Source: Zizania palustris (lineage: Eukaryota > Streptophyta > Magnoliopsida > Poales > Poaceae). From it: DNA of 64,000 nucleotides. Below, in pieces: positions 47,201-54,597 of this stretch (its first letter is position 1; every line of letters starts with the position of its first letter). Both the position numbers and the translations under genes were made by a program. Below the pieces are notes generated by a model. That model was not told the DNA's origin and searched no databases. It saw only the letters and a list, made by a program, of their open reading frames with translations. The stretch spans positions 12,604,916 through 12,668,915 of the forward strand of contig JAAALK010000084.1 in the NCBI GenBank assembly GCA_019279435.1. The letters are read 5' to 3'.

Positions 47201-50152
47201 GAACGGTTCGTCGCAGTGGAAACATTGTCCATCCTTGCGCCTCTGTGATATTTCTGATGACGATAGGCGCCGGATATTTGATGCTGGTTTGGCCACTGAT
47301 GCTGATGAAGCTGCTGAATTGCCGACCGCGGGTGATGAAGATGACTGGCGCGTGCGGAAAGATGATCGCCCCTGCTGACGAGTGGCCCCGTCAGATGGAG
47401 TTGGCGTCGTCTGTAAGGCTACATCTCGTTGTTCGAACGCCCGAGCGAACATCACCGCGTCATCCAGAGATGTTGGGCGCTGAAGCGTGACGTCTGTCCT
47501 CAGTGGCTTGCCGAGACCGGCGATGAACAATTGTACTTGATGAGCTTCGGTTATGGTGGTGTCGCGACATGAAAGCGCCATGAAACGCTTCACGAAGTCG
47601 TTGCCGTCGCGCCGAAGGACGGCGATCTCGTCGATTGGGCTGTCAGTCAGGGGGGGGGGCACCAAACCTCTTATTCACCAAGGCCACGAACCGTGGCCAC
47701 GGGGGTACCCCCGTATTGAGTTCCAGCCGGTGGTACCACAGTTGAGCGTCGTCCGTGAGGTAGAACGAGGCGTAGGCTATTCGCCGGTGCTCCGGCGTAT
47801 GGTGGATCCTGAAGTATCACTCACAACAGGATCAACCATGGTAACGGATCTCCTGTGCCGTTGTACTTTGGGAAGTCCAGCTTGTGAGTAGTAGGGAACC
47901 CCTCGTCGTCGTCATGATCATCTCCAGGATGCCGTCCTCCTGCATGCGGGATGCGGGTTGCGCCCTGGCCGCGCTCGACGCGAAGGAGGCATGCGCTCAA
48001 CATCTGTTGCTGCTGCCCTTGTTCGGTGAGGGTGGTCTCCATGGCGCCGATCTGACCGGCCAGTGGAATCAGCGGCCGCATCATATCTTCGATCGCATTG
48101 AGGCGGTTGAGGATGGTGGTGATGGGGTCTTCGTCCTTCTTCCCTGCATTGTCATCAGCCACAGACTGACCGCTCATCTCGGCGGTGGAAGCACCTTGGA
48201 AATCTGATACCAAGATGTCACCGGTTGCAAGAGAGGACAGGTACAGACAAACACTTTGACGTAGATTATAACTGGAAGAAACAGTGGGCCGGAGTCCCGA
48301 GCCACGGCGACGTGGCGGTGCCGTTTTGGCGCGGCGCGAAGCTTAGGCAGGCAACTCCCTGGCCGAACCAGGAGCTAGTCCTAACAAAACCAATCTGAGA
48401 AGCTAATCTCCCTGCCTTCGGTTTATATAACACCGAAGCTAACTAACAACCAAATCTTATCTCCTAACAAATAGCTAACAGCTAATAGATAAAGATAACA
48501 TAATCTTAACAGCTAACAACTAGGGAGCCAGGGGGCCAGCTGGATGCCCTTGCGCCCGCGCCGGCCATAAGTCAGGCCTACCCTGACAGAAGAGAGGCCG
48601 AGACTCAAGAGGGAATAGAGAGGGTCCTGCTGTAAGTGCTGCTCCTTTCTACACAGCCAGCAATGTGCACACAACCAATCTACACAGCCAGTGAACTGCC
48701 AAGGTGCACACAACCAGTCACATTGTATGGGACAATAGTTGGCGGTGTGGCCTCGCCGCACGCTTAACTCGCCTAGGCGACTGGAAGGGGGTAGGTCACC
48801 ACGCCTCGCCTTACCGCCTTAAGAACACTGCTGAGCGGAGCATTTGAATTCTTAAGAGAATTCTATAACATTTTATATTTTTTCCTTAGGTTGGTGACAC
48901 GGACCAGAAATTACCTGAAGGAATCTCTCTTTATTCAATTGCCTCTGAGTACTATGGGAAGACATCAATTCTTGGCCCATTGATTAAAGTGAGCGTTCTC
49001 CTGATGTTATGATGTGCACTACAGGTTACACAGTTAACAACTCTACATAATCATTTTTTATCTGTACTTCAACAGGAGTATGCTAATGGTGGAAAATGTA
49101 TTGTGTTTACTCAAACTAAACGAGAAGCAGATAGATTGGCATATGCTATGGGCAGGAGCTATGCATGTCAGGCTCTTCATGGAGATATTTCTCAGAATCA
49201 GAGAGAGAGGACACTCTCAGGATTTCGAGATGGCCGATTTAATATCTTAGTAGCAACTGATGTTGCTGCTCGTGGATTAGACATACCCAATGTTGATCTT
49301 GTAAGTAACCTAAGGTGTTCTTTTTTCTTGATGGAGATTCTTAACACATGAATCTTTTCCATGCCAGAAAAGTATGATTGCTTTAGCTGTTTGATGTCAA
49401 TATCAGTTAACTTAAAAACAATCTTCCATACTTTTGTTCAGGTTATACATTATGAAATCCCAAACACTTCAGAGTTATTTGTTCATAGATCTGGAAGGAC
49501 TGCACGAGCAGGGAAGACAGGCAGTGCAATTTTAATATACACGAATGACCAAGCTAGAGCTATAAGGGTCATTGAGCAAGATATAGGGTGCAGGTTCACA
49601 GAGGTAAAGCGCTTCTGGAATTGCACATCTTGAATACAGATAATATCATTTTGCACATTAGATAATATTTGTAAACTCATTTGCTTATTTATGTTTTACT
49701 ATGTGTAGCTTCCAAAGATGGCGGTTGCAGATCAGGCTGCAGACATGTTTAATGTTGTGAGACACACTCGGTCTAATTCATTTGGAAGCAGAAGAACCGG
49801 TGGCTCCCCTTTTGGACGCAAAGGCTATGGTGGTTTTGGAGAAGGCCACTCCCGGGGCTTTGGTGATTCCCCTGATCGTGCTGGGAGATCACGCAATACT
49901 GGTTCAAGATACGGCAGTGAGTTTGGAGATTTTAGGCGACCCTCCAATTCATTTGGCATGTCTAGTTCTAAGCGGCCTGATGGATTTGGATTTGGTGACT
50001 TTGGACAAGGCCACTTCAGTAGAAGTGGCAACACTGACAATCGGCGCGATAGGAGTTTTGATGATTCAGGCTCTACGCAGTATAACCGACGTTCTAATGG
50101 TTTTGGAACATCAGATTTTAGCAAACCAGGTAGGTTCGATGATTCCAACTGA
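34934..50152 (+). CDS. RH53: DEAD-box ATP-dependent RNA helicase, RH9/RH53 (PMH) type, mitochondrial
   Basis: Seven exons (34934-35257, 38143-38270, 38358-38766, 48890-48988, 49076-49300, 49442-49603, 49709-50152) give 1791 bases, 596 residues plus stop. All introns are GT-AG and every junction keeps frame. It unwinds or remodels RNA using ATP; plant relatives PMH1/PMH2 act in mitochondria on group II intron splicing. Seen: Arg/Ser/Ala-rich N-terminus without acids (residues 1-55, likely mitochondrial presequence), Q motif ending FPIQ (about 87-108), ARTGTGKT (125-132), PTREL (163-167), TPGR (209-212), DEAD (233-236), SAT (265-267), IVFTQTK (329-335), TDVAARGLD (381-389), HRSGRTARAG (410-419) and a Gly/Phe/Arg/Ser-rich RNA-binding tail (from about 470). 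Introns 1 and 3 are enlarged by transposons. RH9 and RH53 are close paralogues; I cannot say which. Confidence 0.9.
35689..36447. mobile_element. Long-TIR Mutator-like element with GC-rich insert (Pack-MULE-like)
   Basis: About 90-bp inverted repeats: left starts GGAGAAAATTGATTATTTGCC and contains GTGGGCTTCGCAAAATTG; right ends in its inverse (GCGAAGCCCACTCTTGAAAG). TGTTTAGT lies on both sides (35681-35688, 36448-36455). The middle (35880-36060) is GC-rich with open frames, unlike the AT-rich arms, as in elements that capture gene pieces. No transposase. Confidence 0.6.
36731..37642. mobile_element. hAT-like non-autonomous element, 912 bp
   Basis: Perfect 8-bp target duplication GTTATTGT (36723-36730, 37643-37650). 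Ends CAGTGATGAAAAATCGG and CCGATTTTTTCTAACATTG are imperfect inverted repeats. Subterminal CCGATTAATCGG motifs recur at both ends. The GC-rich centre includes a 22-bp tandem repeat (37017-37128). The Arg-rich ORFs at 36897-37260 come from that repeat. Confidence 0.75.
37017..37128. repeat. 22-bp tandem repeat, about 5 imperfect units
   Basis: Unit ATCTGGACCGCGCCGCCGCT plus two bases; regular copies begin at 37039, 37061, 37083 and 37105, with degenerate copies at the sides. 22 is not a multiple of three, so it reads in all frames. Confidence 0.85.
38143..38270 (+). CDS. RH53: DEAD-box helicase exon 2
   Basis: 128 bases after TGTCCAG; encodes RAVLEPAMQGKDMIG and Walker A-type motif I ARTGTGKT. 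Ends in AAC-GG, phase 2, donor GTTGGT. Confidence 0.9.
38358..38766 (+). CDS. RH53: DEAD-box helicase exon 3
   Basis: 409 bases after CATGCAG; completes the split Gly, then motifs Ia (PTREL), GG, Ib (TPGR), II (DEAD) and III (SAT). Ends DPVIIDL before donor GTGAGT. Confidence 0.92.
39178..39185. repeat. Target duplication CTGAGTGG of the outer hAT
   Basis: Matches CTGAGCGG at 48831-48838 with one transition; both abut the element ends. Confidence 0.75.
39556..39636 (-). repeat. Remnant of the 3' LTR of chromovirus G
   Basis: About 81 bases match one end of the 373-bp 5' LTR (CGCCGGCCATAAGTCAGGCC, ends TTGACA); the other 290 are missing. A polypurine tract (minus CCAGGGAGGGAGATT) abuts it. 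Confidence 0.8.
39699..41372 (-). pseudogene. RNase H end, integrase and chromodomain of chromovirus G
   Basis: Consecutive broken frames: RNase H (ATYERELIGLVQVVRHWRPY, VEYRPGTANVVADTLSRR), integrase zinc finger (GHEGTEKTLHRLW, CLVCQRNKTE), core (ALDFIEGLPKV, VSDRDPAFTGRFWQE), C-terminus (LGPKFYGPFKVTKRIGEVAY) and a chromodomain-like end (KKEVLVHWLGQSDSDASWVT). At least four in-frame stops lie between them. It supplied insertion activity when intact. Confidence 0.83.
41373..41380. repeat. Target duplication GAAGAAAG of hAT2
   Basis: Perfect 8-bp repeat with 44638-44645. Confidence 0.9.
42057..42740 (-). pseudogene. hAT transposase C-terminal part (dimerisation region)
   Basis: Minus-strand reading around 42690-42560 gives ADWWATYGCHVPLLQKMAIR, then ILSLTSSASGCERNWS, the W-W and C-E-R-x-(F/W)-S signature of the hAT family dimerisation domain. 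After an intron-like gap (about 42465-42565) the frame continues as VQFNARLLKK and an acidic tail to 42057. In hAT enzymes this end mediates oligomerisation. The catalytic D/D/E region upstream is absent. Confidence 0.72.
42889..43458 (-). pseudogene. BED zinc finger part of hAT transposase
   Basis: About 189 codons with VECLLCGHRMSGGVRRIKEH and IRGNVRACPKS: the C-x2-C...H...C pattern of a BED-type DNA-binding finger, followed by a basic and an acidic stretch (ESDEEDECEGD). Such a finger binds the element ends. It begins near an AG acceptor-like site at 43433 rather than a clear start. Together with 42057-42740 it forms an internally deleted transposase. Confidence 0.72.
43460..44100. other. 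Non-coding part of hAT2
   Basis: AT-rich sequence with no recognisable domain; probably the first intron of the transposase gene. The ORF at 43398-43751 has no supporting features. Confidence 0.35.
44646..44852 (-). pseudogene. RNase H start of chromovirus G, between two hAT insertions
   Basis: Minus-strand frame reads LPNFTKEFIVECDALGSGIG and GDGPVAFF, the first part of a Ty3 RNase H domain. Flanked by hAT2 on the left and hAT3 on the right. Confidence 0.7.
44853..45803. mobile_element. hAT-like non-autonomous element hAT3, 951 bp
   Basis: Inverted ends CATAGTTGTTAAGGCG and CGCCATAACAACTATG; 8-bp duplication GATGGTGC (44845-44852) versus GATGGCGC (45804-45811), one mismatch. Subterminal regions contain CCTAATCG/GATTAGG and GCCTCGCC motifs. 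The ORFs at 44895-45467 cover a purine-rich centre and are not genes. Inserted in the RT/RNase H region of G. Confidence 0.8.
45812..46560 (-). pseudogene. Reverse transcriptase of chromovirus G
   Basis: Two frames: 46468-46145 (FCVDYRALNNNTVKDKFPI, FFTKLDLRSGYHQVRMHE) and 46148-45774 (LVFFDDILIYSKSW, TFGERSVAYLGHVIS, SFLGLVGYYRRFIKDFG). The catalytic DD is present in FFDDILIYS. A frameshift near 46150 separates the fingers/palm from the active-site part, and hAT3 cuts off the following domain. Confidence 0.85.
46570..48177 (-). pseudogene. gag and protease of chromovirus G
   Basis: The gag begins at the ATG at 48177 (MSGQSVADD) and runs to about 47666, where a run of G bases near 47650 marks a frameshift. 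The next frame (47665-46934) has a zinc knuckle, CFHCDEPFNAGHKLVC, and the protease active site TLLDSGSTHNFID. After a TAG at 46934 it continues MAVANGDRI...VLGVQWLESLGP. Several stops follow before RT. Confidence 0.8.
48201..48212 (-). other. Primer binding site of chromovirus G
   Basis: TGGTATCAGATT on the minus strand, three bases from the LTR; a slightly altered initiator tRNA-Met site. Confidence 0.75.
48216..48588 (-). repeat. 5' LTR of chromovirus G
   Basis: 373 bp, TGTCACCGGTTGC...CCTACCCTGACA. TATA-like TTATATAAACC on the minus strand at about 48420-48430. Confidence 0.85.
48589..48830. other. Right arm of outer hAT1
   Basis: Contains AGCCAGCAATGTGCACACAACC and a similar second copy (ACAGCCAGTGAACTGCCAAGG), then the GGCG-rich subterminal part. 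No gene. Confidence 0.5.
48890..48988 (+). CDS. RH53: DEAD-box helicase exon 4
   Basis: 99 bases after TTCCTTAG; VGDTDQKLPEGISLYSIAS...GPLIK, the linker between the two helicase lobes. Donor GTGAGC. Confidence 0.9.
49076..49300 (+). CDS. RH53: DEAD-box helicase exon 5
   Basis: 225 bases after TTCAACAG; motif IV (CIVFTQTK), HGDISQ and motif V (VATDVAARGLDIP). Donor GTAAGT. Confidence 0.92.
49442..49603 (+). CDS. RH53: DEAD-box helicase exon 6
   Basis: 162 bases after TTGTTCAG; motif VI HRSGRTARAG, with the arginine finger residues present, ending CRFTE. Donor GTAAAG. Confidence 0.92.
49709..50152 (+). CDS. RH53: DEAD-box helicase exon 7
   Basis: 444 bases after ATGTGTAG; 147 residues and TGA. 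After LPKMAVADQAADMF comes a Gly/Phe/Ser/Arg-rich tail with repeated GF, SFG and DF motifs, a low-complexity RNA-binding tail typical of RH9/RH53. Confidence 0.92.
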   Translation, partial: LPKMAVADQAADMFNVVRHTRSNSFGSRRTGGSPFGRKGYGGFGEGHSRGFGDSPDRAGRSRNTGSRYGSEFGDFRRPSNSFGMSSSKRPDGFGFGDFGQGHFSRSGNTDNRRDRSFDDSGSTQYNRRSNGFGTSDFSKPGRFDDSN

Positions 50153-51406
50153 TCAGAGGACTTGCTTTTGTACAGCTTTGAGCCTTTTGACTTGCAGAGT
50201 TCTATTACCTCGTTTCATGAATGAAATCACCAATCGCTTTTTTCTAATGCTTGGCCTAGGTGGTCTGTTTCTTTAGCGAAATATAAGCAGCCTGTTTGTA
50301 TTAGGGTTGTTTCTAAGCACGTAATGCATATATTCCTACTTGTACCTTTTGGCTATGCACCCTTTCAAGTTTCAACGGCTGTAAGAAAATTCGAAAAAAA
50401 GGGAAACCTTGCATTTATGTTCATCTCTACTCCTCGTTGAATTGCACATTGACCTCCATCACCTTGTTTTGGTGGTAATTTGACATCCCATCATCTTCAC
50501 AATTGATTGGGAATGGTATGATTCAGCCCCAACCATGTACAAGTATTGTTTCTCCATATGCTTCCTGACTACACGGTTACGTAACCGGTGGAAGGCCGGT
50601 AACCGGGCACGAGAGGACGGTTTAGGGTTACCACTTACCACAGTGACCAATCGGTAACTATGGCAAACCGTCCAAATTTAAAATTTAAAATTCGAAGTGA
50701 ACGGTTTGGTTTTGTTACTGTTCCGTAACTGTCACTTACTGATGTCAAACTCGGTTAGCGACGTCGGATTGTGTCTAGTTTGTTTTCGGTAAGAATCGAC
50801 TAACCAAACGTTTAGTGTCAAAAATAAACTGGTTTAAAAAATATAAAAAATCATAAAAATGTTGAAAAATAAAAGAATATATAAAAATTTGTAATACAAT
50901 GATAAAAAATTTGATTCGCCATTTGTTGTTTTTTGTTTGAATCAACGATAAAGTATCACGAATTTAATAATTTCATTTTTGGTATATATATATATATATA
51001 AAAGCAATTCCTAACCATTAGGGCATGCCAATTTTTTATTTTCACTGATATTGTGCTATAAATTTATTCTAAGTTTAATTATTAAAAAATACCAAAAATA
51101 TCATAAATCATCTGGTAATTATAATACTAGGAATTTCAAAAAATATTGAAATTTAAATTTTAAACCGAACCATCTGTTTTACCGAAATTGATTCGGTCCT
51201 CACAAACCCGTTACCACTCGGCGGTAGCAGCTCCTCTCTTGTTATCCTTTTACATTTCATTAAGTATAAAAGGAAATGAGAGTCACTCCCTTGTAAGGAT
51301 GGAGGAGGATTTTAAAAATGCCAAATTGGGAATCAAATAGGGGAGCTGTTGTATATGTATTTTATATTAAAATGTTTAATAAAAATAGAAAGGTATATTG
51401 GATATC
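50153..51406. other. 3' UTR and intergenic sequence
   Basis: The first 250 bases are the likely 3' UTR (no perfect AATAAA; AATGAAATC near 50218). 50560-51235 is a diffuse repeat rich in GGTTACC/GTAACGG motifs and may be a degraded transposon. A (TA)n tract lies at about 50983-51000. No gene. Confidence 0.4.
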
Positions 51407-52516
51407 TGTTGACGCTAAAATTTGGTAAAACCCAAGGCCCACTGGGGGATGCCGCACGGGCAACAGAAGTCAAAGATATCTGGTTAAAGAAGTCCTGTCT
51501 GTTACAATGTGATCAGATATGAAGGAGCCGATGATGAGAAGATAAAGATTACCTAGAATCAGTTAGGATAACTTACTTGGACGGCAAGTCTTCGGACTAT
51601 AAATATGTATCCCTTAGTTAGATCAAAATAACACAAACCTATAAACAACTCTTCGGCACATCGCCACCCTTGGCTTCCTAAGGTTAATCCCGGCAGGATT
51701 CGATACTCGGAGCTAGGCTGTATCATTCCGATCTCTATCGAAGAGGTGAGTCCCGTCACCCCTGATGATCATATCGACTAGGTCCGTATCCTCACAGCTG
51801 CATCGGTTTGACTTTTTGAGGCATCAGCTGAAACAGTACGATCGCCAATTTATCTCGGTGTATCGGCTAGGTCTAAGGCTGCATCAGATTGATCTCTTAG
51901 ATTGATGTGAGTTAGGTGTGGTAGTCTGAGGCTTCATCGGTTAAGTCTAACATATGTTTCTATTGTATCTTCTCCATGCTATATATCGTTCATCTAAATA
52001 AAGCATGCGTGATACTTTGAAGTATTGTTGAGTTCATCGTGACTATCTACTATCTTGGTTAAGTCCAATCTTGTTATTGTGATGATTTTGATGATACAAA
52101 TATGTTATTTGGCATGTTTTATTTATTTTTGTTGGAGTACAAGCCGATAGGTTATCTTCAATTCAACGTTATATTCTATTCGCTATCGGAGAATGCTCAT
52201 CGGCCTATATGCGTAAACTTCTTACTGCCTATCTCATTGGCCGATGGCAGTATTCGTCCCGGTCGCTTTGCCTTGGTCATCGGCCCTATGGCCGATTGGC
52301 GTTATTTGCACGCGATTGTTTTATCATCACCACAATCATCGGCTTGGTAGCCAATCGGCTTTGCTACTAATGATATTTTCTTTGTTCTTTTATCAGTTGT
52401 AGGGTCAAACTGATTGGTATGCCTTGAACTCTTTTTGTAAGATTGTAGGACCTACACTAGTTAAGAAGATCTTCCAGGCCACACGTTTGTCAAAGTGTGA
52501 CAAAAAAACACCAACA
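51407..52516 (+). repeat. 5' LTR of Tat-type gypsy element H1
   Basis: 1110 bp, TGTTGACGCTAAAATTTGG...AACACCAACA, followed by TTTTGGCATGCTCGATGGGAC, the usual leader of Tat-lineage elements. TATA box CTATAAATATG at about 51598-51608. Does not match the LTR at 63318. Confidence 0.75.
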
Positions 52517-52520
52517 CGCT

Positions 52521-52541
52521 TTTTGGCATGCTCGATGGGAC
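52521..52541 (+). other. Leader/primer region of H1
   Basis: TTTTGGCATGCTCGATGGGA, four bases after the LTR, close to the TTTGGCACGCCCGGTGGGA type. Confidence 0.55.
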
Positions 52542-52559
52542 ATTTTTAGCAACTCAGCC

Positions 52560-53085
52560 ATGGTGGACGAGATCAACAATGACAATATCATCTCGATCAC
52601 TTTGGACACACTGAACGAAGATCAAAGGGCAGAGGTGCAGAAGCATGTGGATGATTCCCAGAAGCTGTGCCTATAAGCCTATGATATGACTCGATCGAGT
52701 CCTATCTAGAGGGACCCGTTGCCAAGACCGGCCCCGGCCGTAGGGACTAATGAGCTGGCAGAAAGCCCTCATGTTAGTTTTCAAGAGATCATCGATAGTG
52801 CCTTTCATCAAGCGCTCATCAACCAATCTGGTGTTAGGGAATAAGGAAGCTACGCTAGCCGACAAATTCAAAATTTCCACTCTAAGCCCAAGACCTATGC
52901 GCCTGCGAGATCATATATCATTACCTTATAGCATGAGACACGCTAGGTGCAACAGAAGAAGCCGGAGTAGCACACCAAGCCTATCCTCATTTCTTCCCGG
53001 TCATTCCTCGCCAATCCGATCGGTGAAGATGATGTAGTTGTTCACGTGAAGAAGTCCACGAGCGTCGCTATTGGAGCAACGCCTC
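52560..53085 (+). pseudogene. gag start of gypsy element H1
   Basis: From ATG at 52560: MVDEINNDNIISITLDTLNE and RAEVQKHVDDSQKL, then TAA; in-frame reading continues with AYDMTRSS, a second stop, and ...VSFQEIIDSAFHQALINQS. This is a Tat-type gag N-terminus, which forms the particle. It ends where the sequence of copia I begins (about 53090); the rest is not seen here. Confidence 0.65.
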
Positions 53086-53140
53086 CACGGTGTCCACATG
53101 TACAGGGATGGAGTTCCTACCACGGCAACGTGCTAGCACT

Positions 53141-53671
53141 GTATGTGAGAGACAGAGAAGCCTTGATATCAACAATTGCGATCGAGAAAAGGAGGAGAGG
53201 AGTCTATGGTGTCTAGGTCTAATCTATGCTTAAACTATTTTTTGAAGACCTCCTCCTTCTCTCTTTATATAGGGCTGAGAGCCCCTAGTCGTCTACATCT
53301 CGAAACCCACAAATTGGTTACAACCAATTTGTGTTCGTAATAGATACAATCTATTTGCCCATGTCGGAACTACCGATCCTGGATCGGAACTTTTGACAGG
53401 GTATTTAGGTTTCTCGATTCAGTACGGCACGTAACAAATCCAATCTGTTTTCGCCCACCTCAAAACTTCTGGTACACATATCGGAACTTCCGATCAGTAC
53501 AATATTCCCCGATTCCAAATCACAACTTTTGGCTTGTCAGAAATTCTGATACCATATCAAAACTTACGAAGCAACTTTTGCTCTCTGACTTGAGACCAAA
53601 AAATAATCAGAACTTCCGATACTACCTATCGGAATTTCCAATGTACTGAATTTTCTTGGGCATATCCATCA
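53141..53671 (-). repeat. 3' LTR of copia I (left end approximate)
   Basis: The right end CCATCA lies next to the polypurine tract; the left end may be TGTATGTGAGAG at 53141. Contains a TATA-like box (minus CTATATAAAG about 53262-53272) and repeated near-palindromes of the type ATCGGAACTTCCGAT (53351-53640). Confidence 0.5.
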
Positions 53672-53686
53672 ATCTCCCACTTGCAC
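53672..53686 (-). other. Polypurine tract of copia I
   Basis: Minus GTGCAAGTGGGAGAT next to the LTR end. Confidence 0.65.
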
Positions 53687-53689
53687 AAG

Positions 53690-54590
53690 AACCAATTCTT
53701 TGCATGTTTTAATCCATACCCTTAAGTGTGTGACCCTATAGTTTCATACACTAACGACTATTCACCGGAAACCATTTCCGACTCACTGATCAATAGCGGT
53801 ACCTAGCAGCACATATTGACCCCCGAAAGCGTACAAAATCAATTTTCACTGAACCTTGATATACACAAGCACAAGTCCCTTTACCACACGTCGTCAGTCA
53901 AGCTCAAGGCGAAATACATGCCACCCTTGTTGGTTAGCTCGACATTTCACTCGATCAAGTATCAGATTCAAATCATGACTAACTCTTTAGTCATAGTGGT
54001 ATGGCCATGCACCTTTCCAATCCAATACCTCGAGGGGCCCAGAGACGACTCTCCTATTATTAGGAGGTGTAAATTCCATCTTGACCACTCACATCCTACG
54101 ACATGTTTCACAACACACCTGTTAACAACCCTTATTACTACCCTGTTACAGAATAGCATTAGGAACCATCTAAGTGTGTCACTACGTATTCTGGAATCAA
54201 ATGACGATCTCAAGTCCAAGGACTCTGTAGGTACACCATTTGAGATGACAACTGATGACACATTACAATAACAATCTTAGTACTATCTCAAGTGGGTCTA
54301 TCCAACACCATGTTCACCAACATATGTCCATATAACTGATTTGACATCTCTATGTCTATGATCTGTGAAACGTGATCATCAATCAGTCAGATGTGCTAAT
54401 CTATATGTCATCACTTTTTCACATGATGACAAGATCGGGGATCTATTTTGAACAATATCGTTGTAACACAAATAGTTTCACATAACAAGTCATCAACTCA
54501 TTAATCAAATGTAAATGACATTTATTCAAGGAACGAGATAACAATTATCCTCACACATTAGCATAGACTCTACTAGCATCTTCTACATAC
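53690..54590. other. 3' non-coding part of copia I
   Basis: About 0.9 kb between RNase H and the polypurine tract. The 151-codon ORF at 53816-54271 is antisense to the element and has no known motif; I do not call it a gene. Confidence 0.45.
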
Positions 54591-54597
54591 ACATGAC

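Larger units (their letters stand above)
39556..48588 (-). mobile_element. Chromovirus G (Ty3/gypsy), old, with two hAT insertions
   Basis: Minus strand: 5' LTR (48216-48588), primer site, gag, protease, RT, RNase H, integrase, chromodomain and a remnant of the 3' LTR (39556-39636). The coding region has many stops and frameshifts and is split by hAT2 (41381-44637) and hAT3 (44853-45803). Without them it is about 4.8 kb. It is clearly older than F. Confidence 0.85.
39186..48830. mobile_element. Outer hAT-like element in intron 3 (hAT1), carrying chromovirus G
   Basis: Ends CATGGTTCTCATGGCG (left) and CGCCTTAAGAACACTG (right) form an imperfect inverted repeat, with an 8-bp target duplication with one mismatch outside. 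Near the ends it has GGCG-rich motifs (GACGCCTAGGCGTC; CTCGCCTAGGCGAC). Without the inserted chromovirus it would be only about 0.6 kb, so it was a small non-autonomous element. The ORFs at 39225-39634 are in this GC-rich arm and show no domain. Confidence 0.65.
38767..48889 (+). other. Helicase intron 3 (10.1 kb, mostly nested transposons)
   Basis: GT-AG, phase 0. About 9.65 kb is the hAT-like element 39186-48830 with its own insertions. The remaining native intron is about 420 bases on the left and 60 on the right, a normal size for this gene. Confidence 0.88.

Noticed and set aside
50560..51235. GGTTACC/GTAACGG-rich stretch as a defined transposon
   Set aside because: Motifs recur but I could not find matching ends or a target duplication; left as unresolved repeat.
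53816..54271. 151-codon ORF antisense to copia I
   Set aside because: Non-coding 3' part of the element; no motif and opposite strand to pol.
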